Position numbers and translations under genes: made by a program. A stretch of DNA of 18,519 nt from JBQCDV01 sp051960855. Its GTDB lineage: Bacteria; Actinomycetota; Actinomycetes; JAJZTN01. Within the stretch, counting starts at the first letter, position 1, and every line of letters starts with the position of its first letter. The notes under the pieces were generated by a model. That model made no database searches and was not told the DNA's origin. It saw nothing but the letters and a program-made list of their open reading frames with translations. The stretch spans positions 1 through 18,519 of the forward strand of contig JBQCDV010000145.1 of assembly GCA_051960855.1 (NCBI GenBank), written 5' to 3'. Shown in pieces: positions 1-6,739 of the stretch.

Positions 1-1104
1 GTCGAGGATGCGTCGACCCTCCTCGGCGTTGTTGCCGTCCAGCCGGACGACCAGCGGCTTGGTGACGTCCTCGCCGCGCTCCTTCAGCAGGGCGAGGGCC
101 TGCACGATGCCGTTGGCGACCGCGTCGCAGGCGGTGATGCCGCCGAAGACGTTCACGAAGACCGACTTGACCGCCGGGTCCCCGAGCACGATCTCCAGGC
201 CGTTCGCCATCACCTGAGCGCTCGCGCCGCCGCCGATGTCGAGGAAGTTGGCCGGCTTGATGGCGCCGAACTCCTCACCCGCGTAGGCGACCACGTCCAG
301 AGTGGACATGACCAGGCCGGCGCCGTTGCCGATGATGCCGACCTCACCGTCGAGCTTGACGTAGTTGTGGCCCTTCTCCTTGGCCTGGGCCTCGAGCGGG
401 TCGGCGGCGGCCCGGTCGGCCAGCGCCTCGTGGTCCGGGTGCCGGAAGTCGGCGTTGTCGTCGAGGCTGACCTTGCCGTCGAGCGCGATGACGCGCCCGT
501 CCTCGGTCTTCACCAGCGGGTTGACCTCGACCAGCGTGGCGTCCTCGGCGACGAAGACCTCCCACAGCTGCTGCAGCGCGGCGGTCACCTGGTCGGCGAT
601 CTCGTCGGGGAAGCCGCCCGCAGCCACGATCTCGCGGGCCTTGGCCTCGTCGATGCCCGCGATCGGGTCGACGGGGACCCGGGCCAGCGCCTCGGGCTTC
701 TCCACCGCCAGCTGCTCGATCTCCATGCCGCCCTCGCGGCTGGCCATCGCCAGGTAGGTGCGGTTGGCGCGGTCGAGCAGGACCGAGACGTAGTACTCCT
801 CGGCGATCTTCGCGCCGGGAGCGACCATCACGCGGTGCACGGTGTGGCCCTTGATGTCCATGCCGAGGATCTGCGAGGCGACCTGCTCGGCCTCCTCCGG
901 GCTCTTGGCGAGCTTGACGCCGCCAGCCTTGCCACGCCCACCGGTCTTGACCTGGGCCTTGACGACGACGACCCCGCCGCCCGCCCCGCTCAGCTTCTCG
1001 GCGGCCGCTCGGGCCTGCTCCGGGGTCTCGGCGACCTCGGCGTCGAGCACGGGTACCCCGTGCGCGGCGAAGAGGTCCCTCGCCTGGTACTCGAATAGAT
1101 CCAC
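1..1104 (-). CDS. sucC: Succinyl-CoA synthetase (ADP-forming) beta subunit, 3' end off the window
   Basis: The gene encodes the beta subunit of the TCA-cycle enzyme that interconverts succinyl-CoA and succinate with NDP phosphorylation; it carries the ATP-grasp nucleotide site and works with the alpha subunit SucD. The GTG start at 1104 gives an N-terminus beginning MDLFEYQARDLF, typical of the family, and AAGGA lies 6 nt upstream (1111-1115). The ATP-grasp segment with KTGGRGKAGGVK is at about residues 53-64. Later family signatures include SVLLDRANRTY, VEVNPLV and the GNGAGLVMSTLD stretch near the C-terminal ligase domain. 368 codons are present and the reading frame is open at base 1. The family is usually about 390 residues, so roughly 20 residues are missing off the left edge, and sucD is expected beyond it (inference). 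The upstream gene on the same strand is a B12-binding mutase subunit, whose pathway class can yield succinyl-CoA. Confidence 0.97.
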   Translation of the reverse strand, partial: MDLFEYQARDLFAAHGVPVLDAEVAETPEQARAAAEKLSGAGGGVVVVKAQVKTGGRGKAGGVKLAKSPEEAEQVASQILGMDIKGHTVHRVMVAPGAKIAEEYYVSVLLDRANRTYLAMASREGGMEIEQLAVEKPEALARVPVDPIAGIDEAKAREIVAAGGFPDEIADQVTAALQQLWEVFVAEDATLVEVNPLVKTEDGRVIALDGKVSLDDNADFRHPDHEALADRAAADPLEAQAKEKGHNYVKLDGEVGIIGNGAGLVMSTLDVVAYAGEEFGAIKPANFLDIGGGASAQVMANGLEIVLGDPAVKSVFVNVFGGITACDAVANGIVQALALLKERGEDVTKPLVVRLDGNNAEEGRRILD

Positions 1105-1217
1105 GGCGCGTCCTTCGTGTCGCTACGGGCCGTCTCGCGGGGTGCAGGCTTTCCGCGGCGAAGGCGCGACGATGCGCAAGGCGCAGGGGCGACGATGCCG
1201 GCGCGACAGACCACACC

Positions 1218-1229
1218 CCGTCCGGACGG
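1218..1229. promoter_or_regulatory. Perfect 12-bp palindrome in the sucC upstream region
   Basis: The 265-bp gap between sucC and the B12-binding subunit gene (1105-1369) holds no convincing ORF. CCGTCCGGACGG at 1218-1229 is a perfect palindrome, 113 bp upstream of the sucC start. A second dyad, CCGCACC (1264-1270) with GGTGCGG (1286-1292), could form a 7-bp stem with a 15-nt loop and might separate the two transcripts. A 10-bp direct repeat GCGACGATGC occurs at 1166-1175 and 1189-1198. An operator role is only a guess; GC-rich DNA makes such palindromes by chance. Confidence 0.2.
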
Positions 1230-1369
1230 AAGAGGCGTATCGGTTCGGGAGCGTAGCCACGGCCCGCACCCGACGACGAACCGGAGGTGCGGCAACGCCG
1301 TTCGGATGTGAGCAAGGGCACAGCCGGCAGGCCCGGGGCGAGGCGCTGCAGGGGCCGTTGGCGGCAGCG

Positions 1370-1816
1370 TCAGGCGTTCTGGGTGGCGGCGTCGGTGGCG
1401 GCGTCAACAGTTGCGCCGCCCACATGACTCCGCACCCACTCGATGATCTCCTGGGTGGTCGTGCCCGGCGTGAACACGCCCGCGACGCCCATGGCCTGGA
1501 GCTCGGGGATGTCGGCCTCCGGGATGATGCCGCCGCCGAAGACGGTGATGTCGGCCGCGTCCCGCTGGCGCAGCAGCTCGACGACCTTCGCGAAGAGCGT
1601 CATGTGCGCACCCGACAGCACCGAGAGGCCGATCGCGTCGGCGTCCTCCTGGATAGCCGTCTCGACGATCTGCTCCGGGGTCTGGTGCAGCCCGGTGTAG
1701 ATGACCTCCATGCCGGCGTCCCGGAGGGCCCGCGCGACAACCTTGGCCCCGCGGTCGTGGCCATCGAGCCCGGGCTTGGCGACGACGACCCGCAGCGGGG
1801 TGCTCGACTCAGCCAT
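1370..1816 (-). CDS. Stand-alone cobalamin-binding subunit of an acyl-CoA mutase (IcmB/methylmalonyl-CoA mutase small-subunit type)
   Basis: This 148-residue protein is a single B12-binding Rossmann-like domain. The base-off/His-on cobalamin motif is visible as D18-x-H20-x-x-G23, followed by the SxL element (S65-V-L67) and the GGG loop (94-96, FGGGIIP). It would carry adenosylcobalamin for a separately encoded large subunit that isomerises branched acyl-CoAs such as isobutyryl-CoA or methylmalonyl-CoA. The large subunit is not in this window. The ATG at 1816 is preferred because GAAGGGAAGGAG precedes it by about 10 nt; the frame stays open further upstream to 2035, but that stretch does not look like the family. 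From memory, Streptomyces keeps an icmB-like gene in a similar sucC / M23 / pcrA neighbourhood, so the locus looks ancestral. Whether the substrate is isobutyryl- or methylmalonyl-CoA cannot be told from this subunit. The Ala/Thr-rich tail after about residue 132 is likely disordered. Confidence 0.9.
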   Translation of the reverse strand: MAESSTPLRVVVAKPGLDGHDRGAKVVARALRDAGMEVIYTGLHQTPEQIVETAIQEDADAIGLSVLSGAHMTLFAKVVELLRQRDAADITVFGGGIIPEADIPELQAMGVAGVFTPGTTTQEIIEWVRSHVGGATVDAATDAATQNA

Positions 1817-1859
1817 GGGTGGCTGCTCCTTCCCTTCGCACCGCCGTTGGTGCGCTGCT

Positions 1860-1881
1860 GGGAGGGTAGCCGCGCCCTCCC
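1860..1881. promoter_or_regulatory. Inverted repeat GGGAGGG-N8-CCCTCCC over a candidate -10
   Basis: Perfect 7-bp arms lie at 1860-1866 and 1875-1881, 44 bp upstream of the B12-subunit start. On the minus strand the hexamer TACCCT (1868 down to 1863) overlaps one arm and fits an actinobacterial -10, giving a leader of about 40 nt. No good -35 is seen. The overlap suggests an operator or a structured leader for the minus-strand gene. A further dyad, GTGACG-AC-CGTCAC, lies at 1931-1944 in the same divergent gap (1817-2070). Both are inferences from symmetry alone. Confidence 0.3.
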
Positions 1882-2057
1882 GCGTTACGCCTCGCCAGAA
1901 CCAGCAGAGCTGCGTCACCGGCATCGTCAAGTGACGACCGTCACCGTCCGATACCTCTGATCCTGCGGCAGTCACACCCGCATCGGCTGTCGCGGACACG
2001 AATAGGGCCGGTCGATGCGGGGACAACGCCGACATCGGTGATCACCGGAGATCGCGG

Positions 2058-2064
2058 AGGAGGT
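2058..2064 (+). promoter_or_regulatory. Strong Shine-Dalgarno sequence that sets the lipase start
   Basis: AGGAGGT, a near-complete anti-16S match, ends 6 nt before the GTG at 2071. This decides between that GTG and an in-frame GTG at 2038, which would place the SD inside the coding sequence and has no SD of its own. Confidence 0.8.
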
Positions 2065-2070
2065 GAGGCG

Positions 2071-2979
2071 GTGAGCCTGCTGGCCCTGCCCTTGCTGACC
2101 ACCGCGCTGGCCGGTGCCGCGTCCACCGTCACCGACGCCGTCGAGGGTCTCCGAACGCCGTCCGCCGTGCGCGGCGCCGTCGTCGAGTGCGCCTGGTCGG
2201 CCGCCCACCTCGCCCTCTACCCCTGGGGCATCGCCACCGAGCGCGCCGCCGCCGGGGTGCACGTGACAAGCACCAGCCTGAGCCAGCTTCCCCCTCATCG
2301 CCGGGGCCTGCTGGTGTCCGACCCGGCCGCCGCGGGGACGCCGATCCTGCTGGTGCACGGCATGGTCGACAACCGCTCGATCTTCACGGTGCTGCGGAGG
2401 GGGTTGCGGCGGCGCGGGTTCGACCGCGTCGCGACGATGAACTACGGGCCGTGGATCGGCGACGTCCGCGACGTGGCAGAGCGGCTCGCCGACGAGGTGG
2501 AGCGGCTGTGCGCGGAGACCGGCTACGAGCGCGTGCACGTCGTCGGGCACAGCCTCGGCGGACTCGTCGCCCGCGTGTACGTCCAACTGCTCGGCGGCTC
2601 CGATCGCGTCCACACGCTGGTCACCCTGGGGTCGCCACACGGCGGCTCCCGGAACGCCCACCTGCTGCCGGGGCGGCTGGGAAGGTCGCTGCGGCCAGGC
2701 TCCGAGCTGCTGCAGGAGCTGGCCACTCCCGCCCCTGGCTGCCGCACCCGCTTCGTCGCTGTCTGGAGCGACCTCGACCAGATGGTGCTGCCGCACCCCA
2801 ACGCCCGGATCGAGCACCCCGACCTGCGCGTCCGCAACGTGCTCGTGAGAGGGGTCGGGCACATGTCCCTGCCCGTCGACGCCCGCGTTGTCCACGAGGT
2901 CGGCCTCACGCTCGCCCACCTCGACGCCGACGGAACGACGCTGACTGCGGGGGCCGCGTCGCTGCCCGCCACGGCCTGA
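2071..2979 (+). CDS. Lipase/esterase-like alpha/beta hydrolase
   Basis: A 302-residue serine hydrolase of the alpha/beta fold, closest in look to triacylglycerol lipase/EstA-type and PGAP1-like proteins. The nucleophile elbow GHSLGG is at 159-164 (Ser161). The oxyanion-hole strand is LLVHGMVDN at about 93-101. The likely acid is Asp234 or Asp236 in WSDLDQMV and the likely catalytic His is His264 in VGHMSL. The family hydrolyses ester bonds of lipids or related substrates; the substrate here is unknown. The N-terminus has a hydrophobic Leu/Ala-rich stretch (about 2-19) without a clear charged n-region, so membrane association or export is possible but not certain. The GTG at 2071 is chosen for its AGGAGGT. 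It is divergent from the B12-subunit gene and is followed by a GC-rich hairpin, so it is probably a single-gene transcript. Confidence 0.88.
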   Translation: MSLLALPLLTTALAGAASTVTDAVEGLRTPSAVRGAVVECAWSAAHLALYPWGIATERAAAGVHVTSTSLSQLPPHRRGLLVSDPAAAGTPILLVHGMVDNRSIFTVLRRGLRRRGFDRVATMNYGPWIGDVRDVAERLADEVERLCAETGYERVHVVGHSLGGLVARVYVQLLGGSDRVHTLVTLGSPHGGSRNAHLLPGRLGRSLRPGSELLQELATPAPGCRTRFVAVWSDLDQMVLPHPNARIEHPDLRVRNVLVRGVGHMSLPVDARVVHEVGLTLAHLDADGTTLTAGAASLPATA

Positions 2980-3017
2980 CGCCCGTTGACCGACCACCCT
3001 CCGTTGCCGCCTCCGGA

Positions 3018-3039
3018 GCGGCCTCTTCTCGCAGGCCGC
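3018..3039 (+). terminator. GC-rich hairpin downstream of the lipase gene
   Basis: GCGGCCT (3018-3024) and AGGCCGC (3033-3039) form a perfect 7-bp stem around an 8-nt loop, 38 bp after the lipase stop. CTCCGGAG at 3011-3018 is a further small palindrome touching it. There is no T tract, as is common for actinobacterial terminators, so the call rests on stem strength and position. Confidence 0.45.
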
Positions 3040-3189
3040 AGCTGATCCACCACCGTCGGTGACGGCGACAGGGCCGCGTGCGGCGACGAGGTGTGACGCT
3101 CGTCCCCACCCCCGTCGCGAGGTGGCCAAGGGTGATCGCCCCTCGTTAAGGTGGCCCGGTTCCCCCTGCCCCCGACGCCAGGTAGCGCC

Positions 3190-4110
3190 GTGACCTTTCG
3201 TGTGCCTGAGACCCGCTCCAGCGGGTCAGCCGACGAGCGCTCGCGCGCCTCCGGTGGTGGCCGGCACCGGCGCGTCGCTGCTGCACCGAGCTCGGCACCT
3301 GACCGCGCGACGCCCGCTGCTGGTCGCCCGATGACCACTGCTGGTCGCCACCGCCGCCCCTCGCCGCCCGCAGGCCCCCGCCGCCACCTCGCCCTTCCCC
3401 TTGCGTTGCTGCTCGGCGTGACGGCGACGGCGTTCTCGGTGGCCGGTGAGCACACCCAGGCGGCTGACGCCACGACGACGGCGCAGCGCATCCACCAGAC
3501 CGAGACCGAGGCTCGGGCGGCGTTGGTCCGCTCGCACCAGCGGGCCAGCCGAGCACAGCAGCGTGCCGTGCTCGCCACAGCGCAGGCTGTCACCCAGGCA
3601 CAGGTGGCAGACCGGATCGCCGCCGTTCGGGACGACCTCACCGCGGACGCGCAGAAGGACGCTGCAGCGACAGCCGCGACCGCAGCCGCGAAGATTCGCG
3701 AGCTGCAGCGCCCGAAGTTCGTCCTGCCGGTCAGTCCCAGCCGCTACCACCTCACCGCCTCCTTCGGCGAGAGCAGCGGCCTCTGGGCAAGCCACCACAC
3801 CGGGCAGGACTTCGCCGCGCCGATCGGGACGCCCGTCGTCGCGGTCGAGGACGGCACGATCGTGTCAGCCGGGTGGGACGGCCCCTACGGCCGCAAGCTT
3901 GTCATCCGAGCCGAAGACGGGACCGAGACCTGGTACTGCCACCTGTCGGCCTTCGTCAAGACGTCCGGTCCGGTGAAGGCTGGGACGCTGATCGCCAAGG
4001 TCGGCAACACCGGCAACACCACGGGTCCGCACCTCCACCTCGAGGTGCGGGTGAACGGCGAACCGATCGACCCGATGCCGTGGCTGCGCGACCGGGGTCT
4101 CAAGCCCTGA
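3190..4110 (+). CDS. Membrane-anchored or secreted M23 family metallopeptidase
   Basis: A LytM-type endopeptidase that would cut peptidoglycan cross-bridges outside the membrane. With the GTG at 3190 it has 306 residues: an Arg/Ser/Pro-rich N-terminus; one hydrophobic segment (about 66-86) acting as signal anchor or signal peptide; an Ala/Gln/Arg-rich probable coiled coil (about 94-174); then the M23 domain. Zinc and catalytic residues are all present: His203 and Asp207 in HHTGQD, His251 in WYCHLS, and the HLH pair His281/His283 in GPHLHLEV. The start is uncertain. GTG 3151 is also in frame, and ATG 3331 gives a textbook short n-region before the hydrophobic segment; none has a clear Shine-Dalgarno. 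TAAGGT at 3147-3152 could be a -10, which would favour 3190 or 3331. A stem with CCCGCT (3212-3217) and AGCGGG (3220-3225) lies in the ambiguous segment. Confidence 0.85.
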   Translation: MTFRVPETRSSGSADERSRASGGGRHRRVAAAPSSAPDRATPAAGRPMTTAGRHRRPSPPAGPRRHLALPLALLLGVTATAFSVAGEHTQAADATTTAQRIHQTETEARAALVRSHQRASRAQQRAVLATAQAVTQAQVADRIAAVRDDLTADAQKDAAATAATAAAKIRELQRPKFVLPVSPSRYHLTASFGESSGLWASHHTGQDFAAPIGTPVVAVEDGTIVSAGWDGPYGRKLVIRAEDGTETWYCHLSAFVKTSGPVKAGTLIAKVGNTGNTTGPHLHLEVRVNGEPIDPMPWLRDRGLKP

Positions 4111-4154
4111 CCGTGCGTCGGGTCCTCTTCTTCGCTGCTGCCCTTGCCGGCGAG

Positions 4155-4256
4155 AGCTGTTGGAGCTCCCAGGAGGGGCTGTCGGAGTTGGTACACGCCA
4201 GGGCGTGCATCAGCTCCAACAGCTTGCTGCCCCAGCGTGCATCAGCTCCAACAGCT
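4155..4256. repeat. Inverted and direct repeats in the M23-pcrA convergent junction
   Basis: A 22-bp direct repeat that includes GTGCATCAGCTCCAAC occurs at 4203-4224 and 4235-4256 (32-bp period). The 13-mer AGCTCCAACAGCT inside each copy is the exact reverse complement of AGCTGTTGGAGCT at 4155-4167, so either copy can close a large hairpin with that upstream arm. A small perfect dyad, CACGCC-AG-GGCGTG (4194-4207), sits inside the loop. The element lies between the M23 stop (4110) and the pcrA stop (4363), where a bidirectional terminator is expected. It could equally be a small dispersed repeat element. Confidence 0.6.
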
Positions 4257-4281
4257 CCCCGCCGTGGCTCACCTCGGCCCA

Positions 4282-4380
4282 CCTGAGAGTGAGTGGCTAC
4301 AGCTTCTGCACGGGCCTGAGAGTGTGTGGCTACAGCTTCTGCACGGGCCTGAGAGCGAGTGCCTACAGCTTCTGCACGGG
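4282..4380. repeat. Three tandem 33-bp repeats derived from the 3' end of pcrA
   Basis: Units at 4282-4314, 4315-4347 and 4348-4380 differ from one another by one to three bases and abut without spacers. The unit at 4348-4380 contains the genuine last codons and TAG stop of pcrA (PVQKL-stop). The other two lie just past the stop and carry the same PVQKL-stop in the same reading frame, because 33 bp is 11 codons. Readthrough of the first stop would add ten residues ending again in PVQKL. This looks like tandem duplication of a gene end. Confidence 0.85.
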
Positions 4381-6672
4381 GGCGTAGCGCAGCAGCAGCC
4401 GCTTCTGCCCTGACGAGCCGAAGTCGATCGTGGCCTCGGCCTTATCGCCGGCACCGTTGGTCGACACCACCGTGCCGAGACCGAAGGTGTCGTGTGTGAC
4501 GCGATCGCCGGGAGTCAGCGCGACGATGGGCCGGTTGCCAGGTGACCGCACACCGGGTCGGGATGCGGCGGCACTGAGAGAGGGGGCCGATGTCCCGCGC
4601 GAGGACGAGGGACCGGCGCCGGCACCGACAGCGCCGTTCCAGACGATGAGGTCGCCAGGGATGTCCTCGAGGAAGCGCGAGGCGGGCCACCATTGCGGGG
4701 CGCCCCAGGCCGAGCGCACCAGCGAGCGCGTCAGGTAGAGCCGCTGCCGCGCACGGGTGACGCCGACGTAGGCAAGACGGCGCTCCTCCTCCAGCTGCGT
4801 CGTGTCCGACAGCGAGCGCTGGTGAGGGAAGACGCCGTCCTCCATCCCGGTGAGGAAGACGACGGGGAACTCGAGGCCCTTGGCGGTGTGCAGCGTCATC
4901 AGCGTGACGACGCCCTCGTCCTGGTCGGGGACCTGGTCAGCGTCGGCGACCAACGCGGTGCGCTCGAGGAAGTCGGTCAGCGTCCCCTCCGGGTCGGCCT
5001 CCTCGAACTCCCGAGCGACCGCGACGAGCTCGGCGAGGTTCTCGACCCGGGTCTCGTCCTGTGGGTCGGAGGACTGCCGCAGCTCCTCGAGGTAGCCGGT
5101 CTGCTCGAGCACGGCTTCGAGGATGGTGGCGGGACCGGACCCGGCCTCGTCGAGGGTGCGCAAGTCCTCCATGAGCCGGGTGAAGCCCTCGATCTGGGTC
5201 AGCGACCGGGTCGCCAGCCCGATGGCCTCGCGCGCCCGTGACAGCGCGGCCGGGAACGAGATGCGCTCTCTGTCGGCGAGGGCGTCGATGCAGGCCTCCG
5301 CACGGTCTCCGATGCCGCGCTTGGGGACGTTGAGGATGCGACGGGTCGAGACGGTGTCCGCGGGATTGGCGACCGCGCGCAGGTAGGCCAGCGCGTCGCG
5401 GATCTCCTTGCGCTCGTAGAAGCGCACGCCGCCGACGACGCGGTAGGGCAGGCCGACGCGGATGAAGACTTCCTCGAACACTCGGGACTGGGCGTTGGTG
5501 CGGTAGAAGACGGCGACGTCGCCGTAAGTCGCGTCCTTCGCGTCGCGCAGCCGGTCGATCTCGCCGGCCACGTAGGCGGCCTCGTCGTGCTCGTTGTCCG
5601 CCACGTATCCCTGAATCTGCGGGCCGGCGCCCTGGTCGGACCACAGCCGCTTGGGCTTCCGGCTCGGGTTCCTGGCGATCAGCGCGTTGGCCGCCGTGAG
5701 GATCGTCTGGGTCGACCGGTAGTTCTGCTCCAGCAGGACCGTCCGCGCGTCCGGGTAGTCCTCCTCGAAGTCGAGGATGTTGCGGATCGTGGCACCCCGG
5801 AAGGCGTAGATGGACTGGTCCGCGTCACCCACGACGGCAAGCTCGGCGGGCGGCACGCCGTCGTCGCCGGTGCCGACCAGCTCCCTCACGAGGACGTACT
5901 GCGCGTGGTTGGTGTCCTGGTACTCGTCGACGAGCACGTGCCGGAAACGCCGGTGGTAGTGCTCTGCCACGTCGGGAAAGGCCTGCAGCAGGTTGACCGT
6001 CGTCATGATGAGGTCGTCGAAGTCGAAGGCGTTGGCCTGCTGCAGCCGCCGCTGGTAGAGCCCGTAGGCCTCGGCCAGCTGCTGCTCGGTCGGGTTCGCC
6101 GCCCGCGCCGCGTAGGTCTCGTGGTCGACCAGCTCGTTCTTCAGGTTGGACACCTGGGCGGAAAACGACCGCGGTGGGAACTTCTTGGGGTCCAGATCGA
6201 GGTCGCGGCACACCAGCTGCATCAGCCGCTGCGAGTCAGCGGCGTCGTAGATCGAGAAGCTGCTGCGCATGCCGAGCTTCTTCGCCTCGTTGCGCAGGAT
6301 CCGCACGCAGGCGGAGTGGAAGGTCGACACCCACATCGAGCGGGCGCGCGGCCCGACGTGCGCGGCGACCCGCTCCTTCATCTCGCCGGCAGCCTTGTTG
6401 GTGAAGGTGATCGCGAGGATGGCGCCGGTCGGGACCTTGCGCGCGGACAGCAGGTAGGCGATGCGGTGCGTCAGCACCCTGGTCTTGCCCGACCCCGCCC
6501 CGGCGATGATGAGCAGCGGTCCGCCCTCGTGGACGACGGCCTCACGCTGCTGCGGGTTGAGCCCCTCCAGCAGCGCCTCCGGGTCCGGCCCGTGCGAGTG
6601 CCGCTCGCGCTCGCGACCGTCGTGTCCGCTGACGGCGGGCACCGGGAGGATGTCGTCGAAGAGGCTGCTCAT
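4363..6672 (-). CDS. pcrA: ATP-dependent DNA helicase, UvrD/PcrA type
   Basis: A 769-residue superfamily 1A 3'-to-5' helicase for repair and replication restart. All motifs are visible: Q motif LNPQQREAV (38-46), Walker A AGAGSGKT (57-64), motif Ia TFTNKAAGEM, motif II VDEYQDTN (248-255), motif III VGDADQSIYAFRGA (281-294), motif IV QNYRSTQ (316-322), then motif V TLHTAKGLEFPVV and motif VI VGVTRARQRL. The C-terminus (about 715-769, with GDRVTHDTFGLGTVV) matches the Tudor-like tail that binds RNA polymerase in PcrA/UvrD. The ATG at 6672 gives MSSLFDDILP, a usual actinobacterial PcrA start. GGGGGAG abuts the ATG with no spacing and TAGACT lies 9 nt upstream, so the leader may be only 2-3 nt. 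Its last codons lie in a 33-bp tandem repeat. Confidence 0.97.
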   Translation of the reverse strand: MSSLFDDILPVPAVSGHDGRERERHSHGPDPEALLEGLNPQQREAVVHEGGPLLIIAGAGSGKTRVLTHRIAYLLSARKVPTGAILAITFTNKAAGEMKERVAAHVGPRARSMWVSTFHSACVRILRNEAKKLGMRSSFSIYDAADSQRLMQLVCRDLDLDPKKFPPRSFSAQVSNLKNELVDHETYAARAANPTEQQLAEAYGLYQRRLQQANAFDFDDLIMTTVNLLQAFPDVAEHYHRRFRHVLVDEYQDTNHAQYVLVRELVGTGDDGVPPAELAVVGDADQSIYAFRGATIRNILDFEEDYPDARTVLLEQNYRSTQTILTAANALIARNPSRKPKRLWSDQGAGPQIQGYVADNEHDEAAYVAGEIDRLRDAKDATYGDVAVFYRTNAQSRVFEEVFIRVGLPYRVVGGVRFYERKEIRDALAYLRAVANPADTVSTRRILNVPKRGIGDRAEACIDALADRERISFPAALSRAREAIGLATRSLTQIEGFTRLMEDLRTLDEAGSGPATILEAVLEQTGYLEELRQSSDPQDETRVENLAELVAVAREFEEADPEGTLTDFLERTALVADADQVPDQDEGVVTLMTLHTAKGLEFPVVFLTGMEDGVFPHQRSLSDTTQLEEERRLAYVGVTRARQRLYLTRSLVRSAWGAPQWWPASRFLEDIPGDLIVWNGAVGAGAGPSSSRGTSAPSLSAAASRPGVRSPGNRPIVALTPGDRVTHDTFGLGTVVSTNGAGDKAEATIDFGSSGQKRLLLRYAPVQKL

Positions 6673-6681
6673 CTCCCCCGC

Positions 6682-6687
6682 AGTCTA
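6682..6687 (-). promoter_or_regulatory. Candidate -10 of pcrA (TAGACT)
   Basis: TAGACT reads on the minus strand from 6687 to 6682, with 9 nt between it and the ATG at 6672. A transcript starting 6-7 nt downstream would have a 2-3 nt leader. No clear -35 hexamer is seen. It is back to back with the promoter of the CYTH gene. Confidence 0.5.
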
Positions 6688-6727
6688 GGTGCCGCCTCTG
6701 ACACCGCCGGGGCACGATCGCCCCCGC

Positions 6728-6733
6728 TAGCGT
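6728..6733 (+). promoter_or_regulatory. Candidate leaderless -10 of the CYTH gene (TAGCGT)
   Basis: TAGCGT occupies exactly -12 to -7 relative to the A of the ATG at 6740, the spacing expected if transcription starts at the start codon itself. No Shine-Dalgarno is present. The same arrangement is seen before the genes at 7852, 9255 and 13695. Confidence 0.6.
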
Positions 6734-6739
6734 TCGCCC

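Noticed and set aside
344..1321. Long minus-strand Arg/Gly-rich reading frame across sucC
   Set aside because: It is an out-of-frame shadow of sucC; its composition is low complexity with no family features, while the sucC frame is fully recognisable.
1817..2035. Upstream extension of the B12-binding subunit to 221 residues
   Set aside because: The extra 73 residues do not resemble the family, and GGAAGGAG directly precedes the ATG at 1816.
1972..3129. 385-codon minus-strand frame opposite the lipase
   Set aside because: Val/Asp/Gln-rich antisense shadow; the plus-strand frame has the full hydrolase motifs and a strong Shine-Dalgarno.
2980..3330. ydaO-type c-di-AMP riboswitch before the M23 peptidase
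   Set aside because: Such elements often precede actinobacterial cell-wall hydrolase genes, but the conserved blocks I would expect (GGTGAATC-like and CGACAGCTAAC-like) are not present.
4203..4380. Possible CRISPR or IS remnant
   Set aside because: The repeats abut or nearly abut, spacers are too short and no transposase or terminal inverted repeats are seen.
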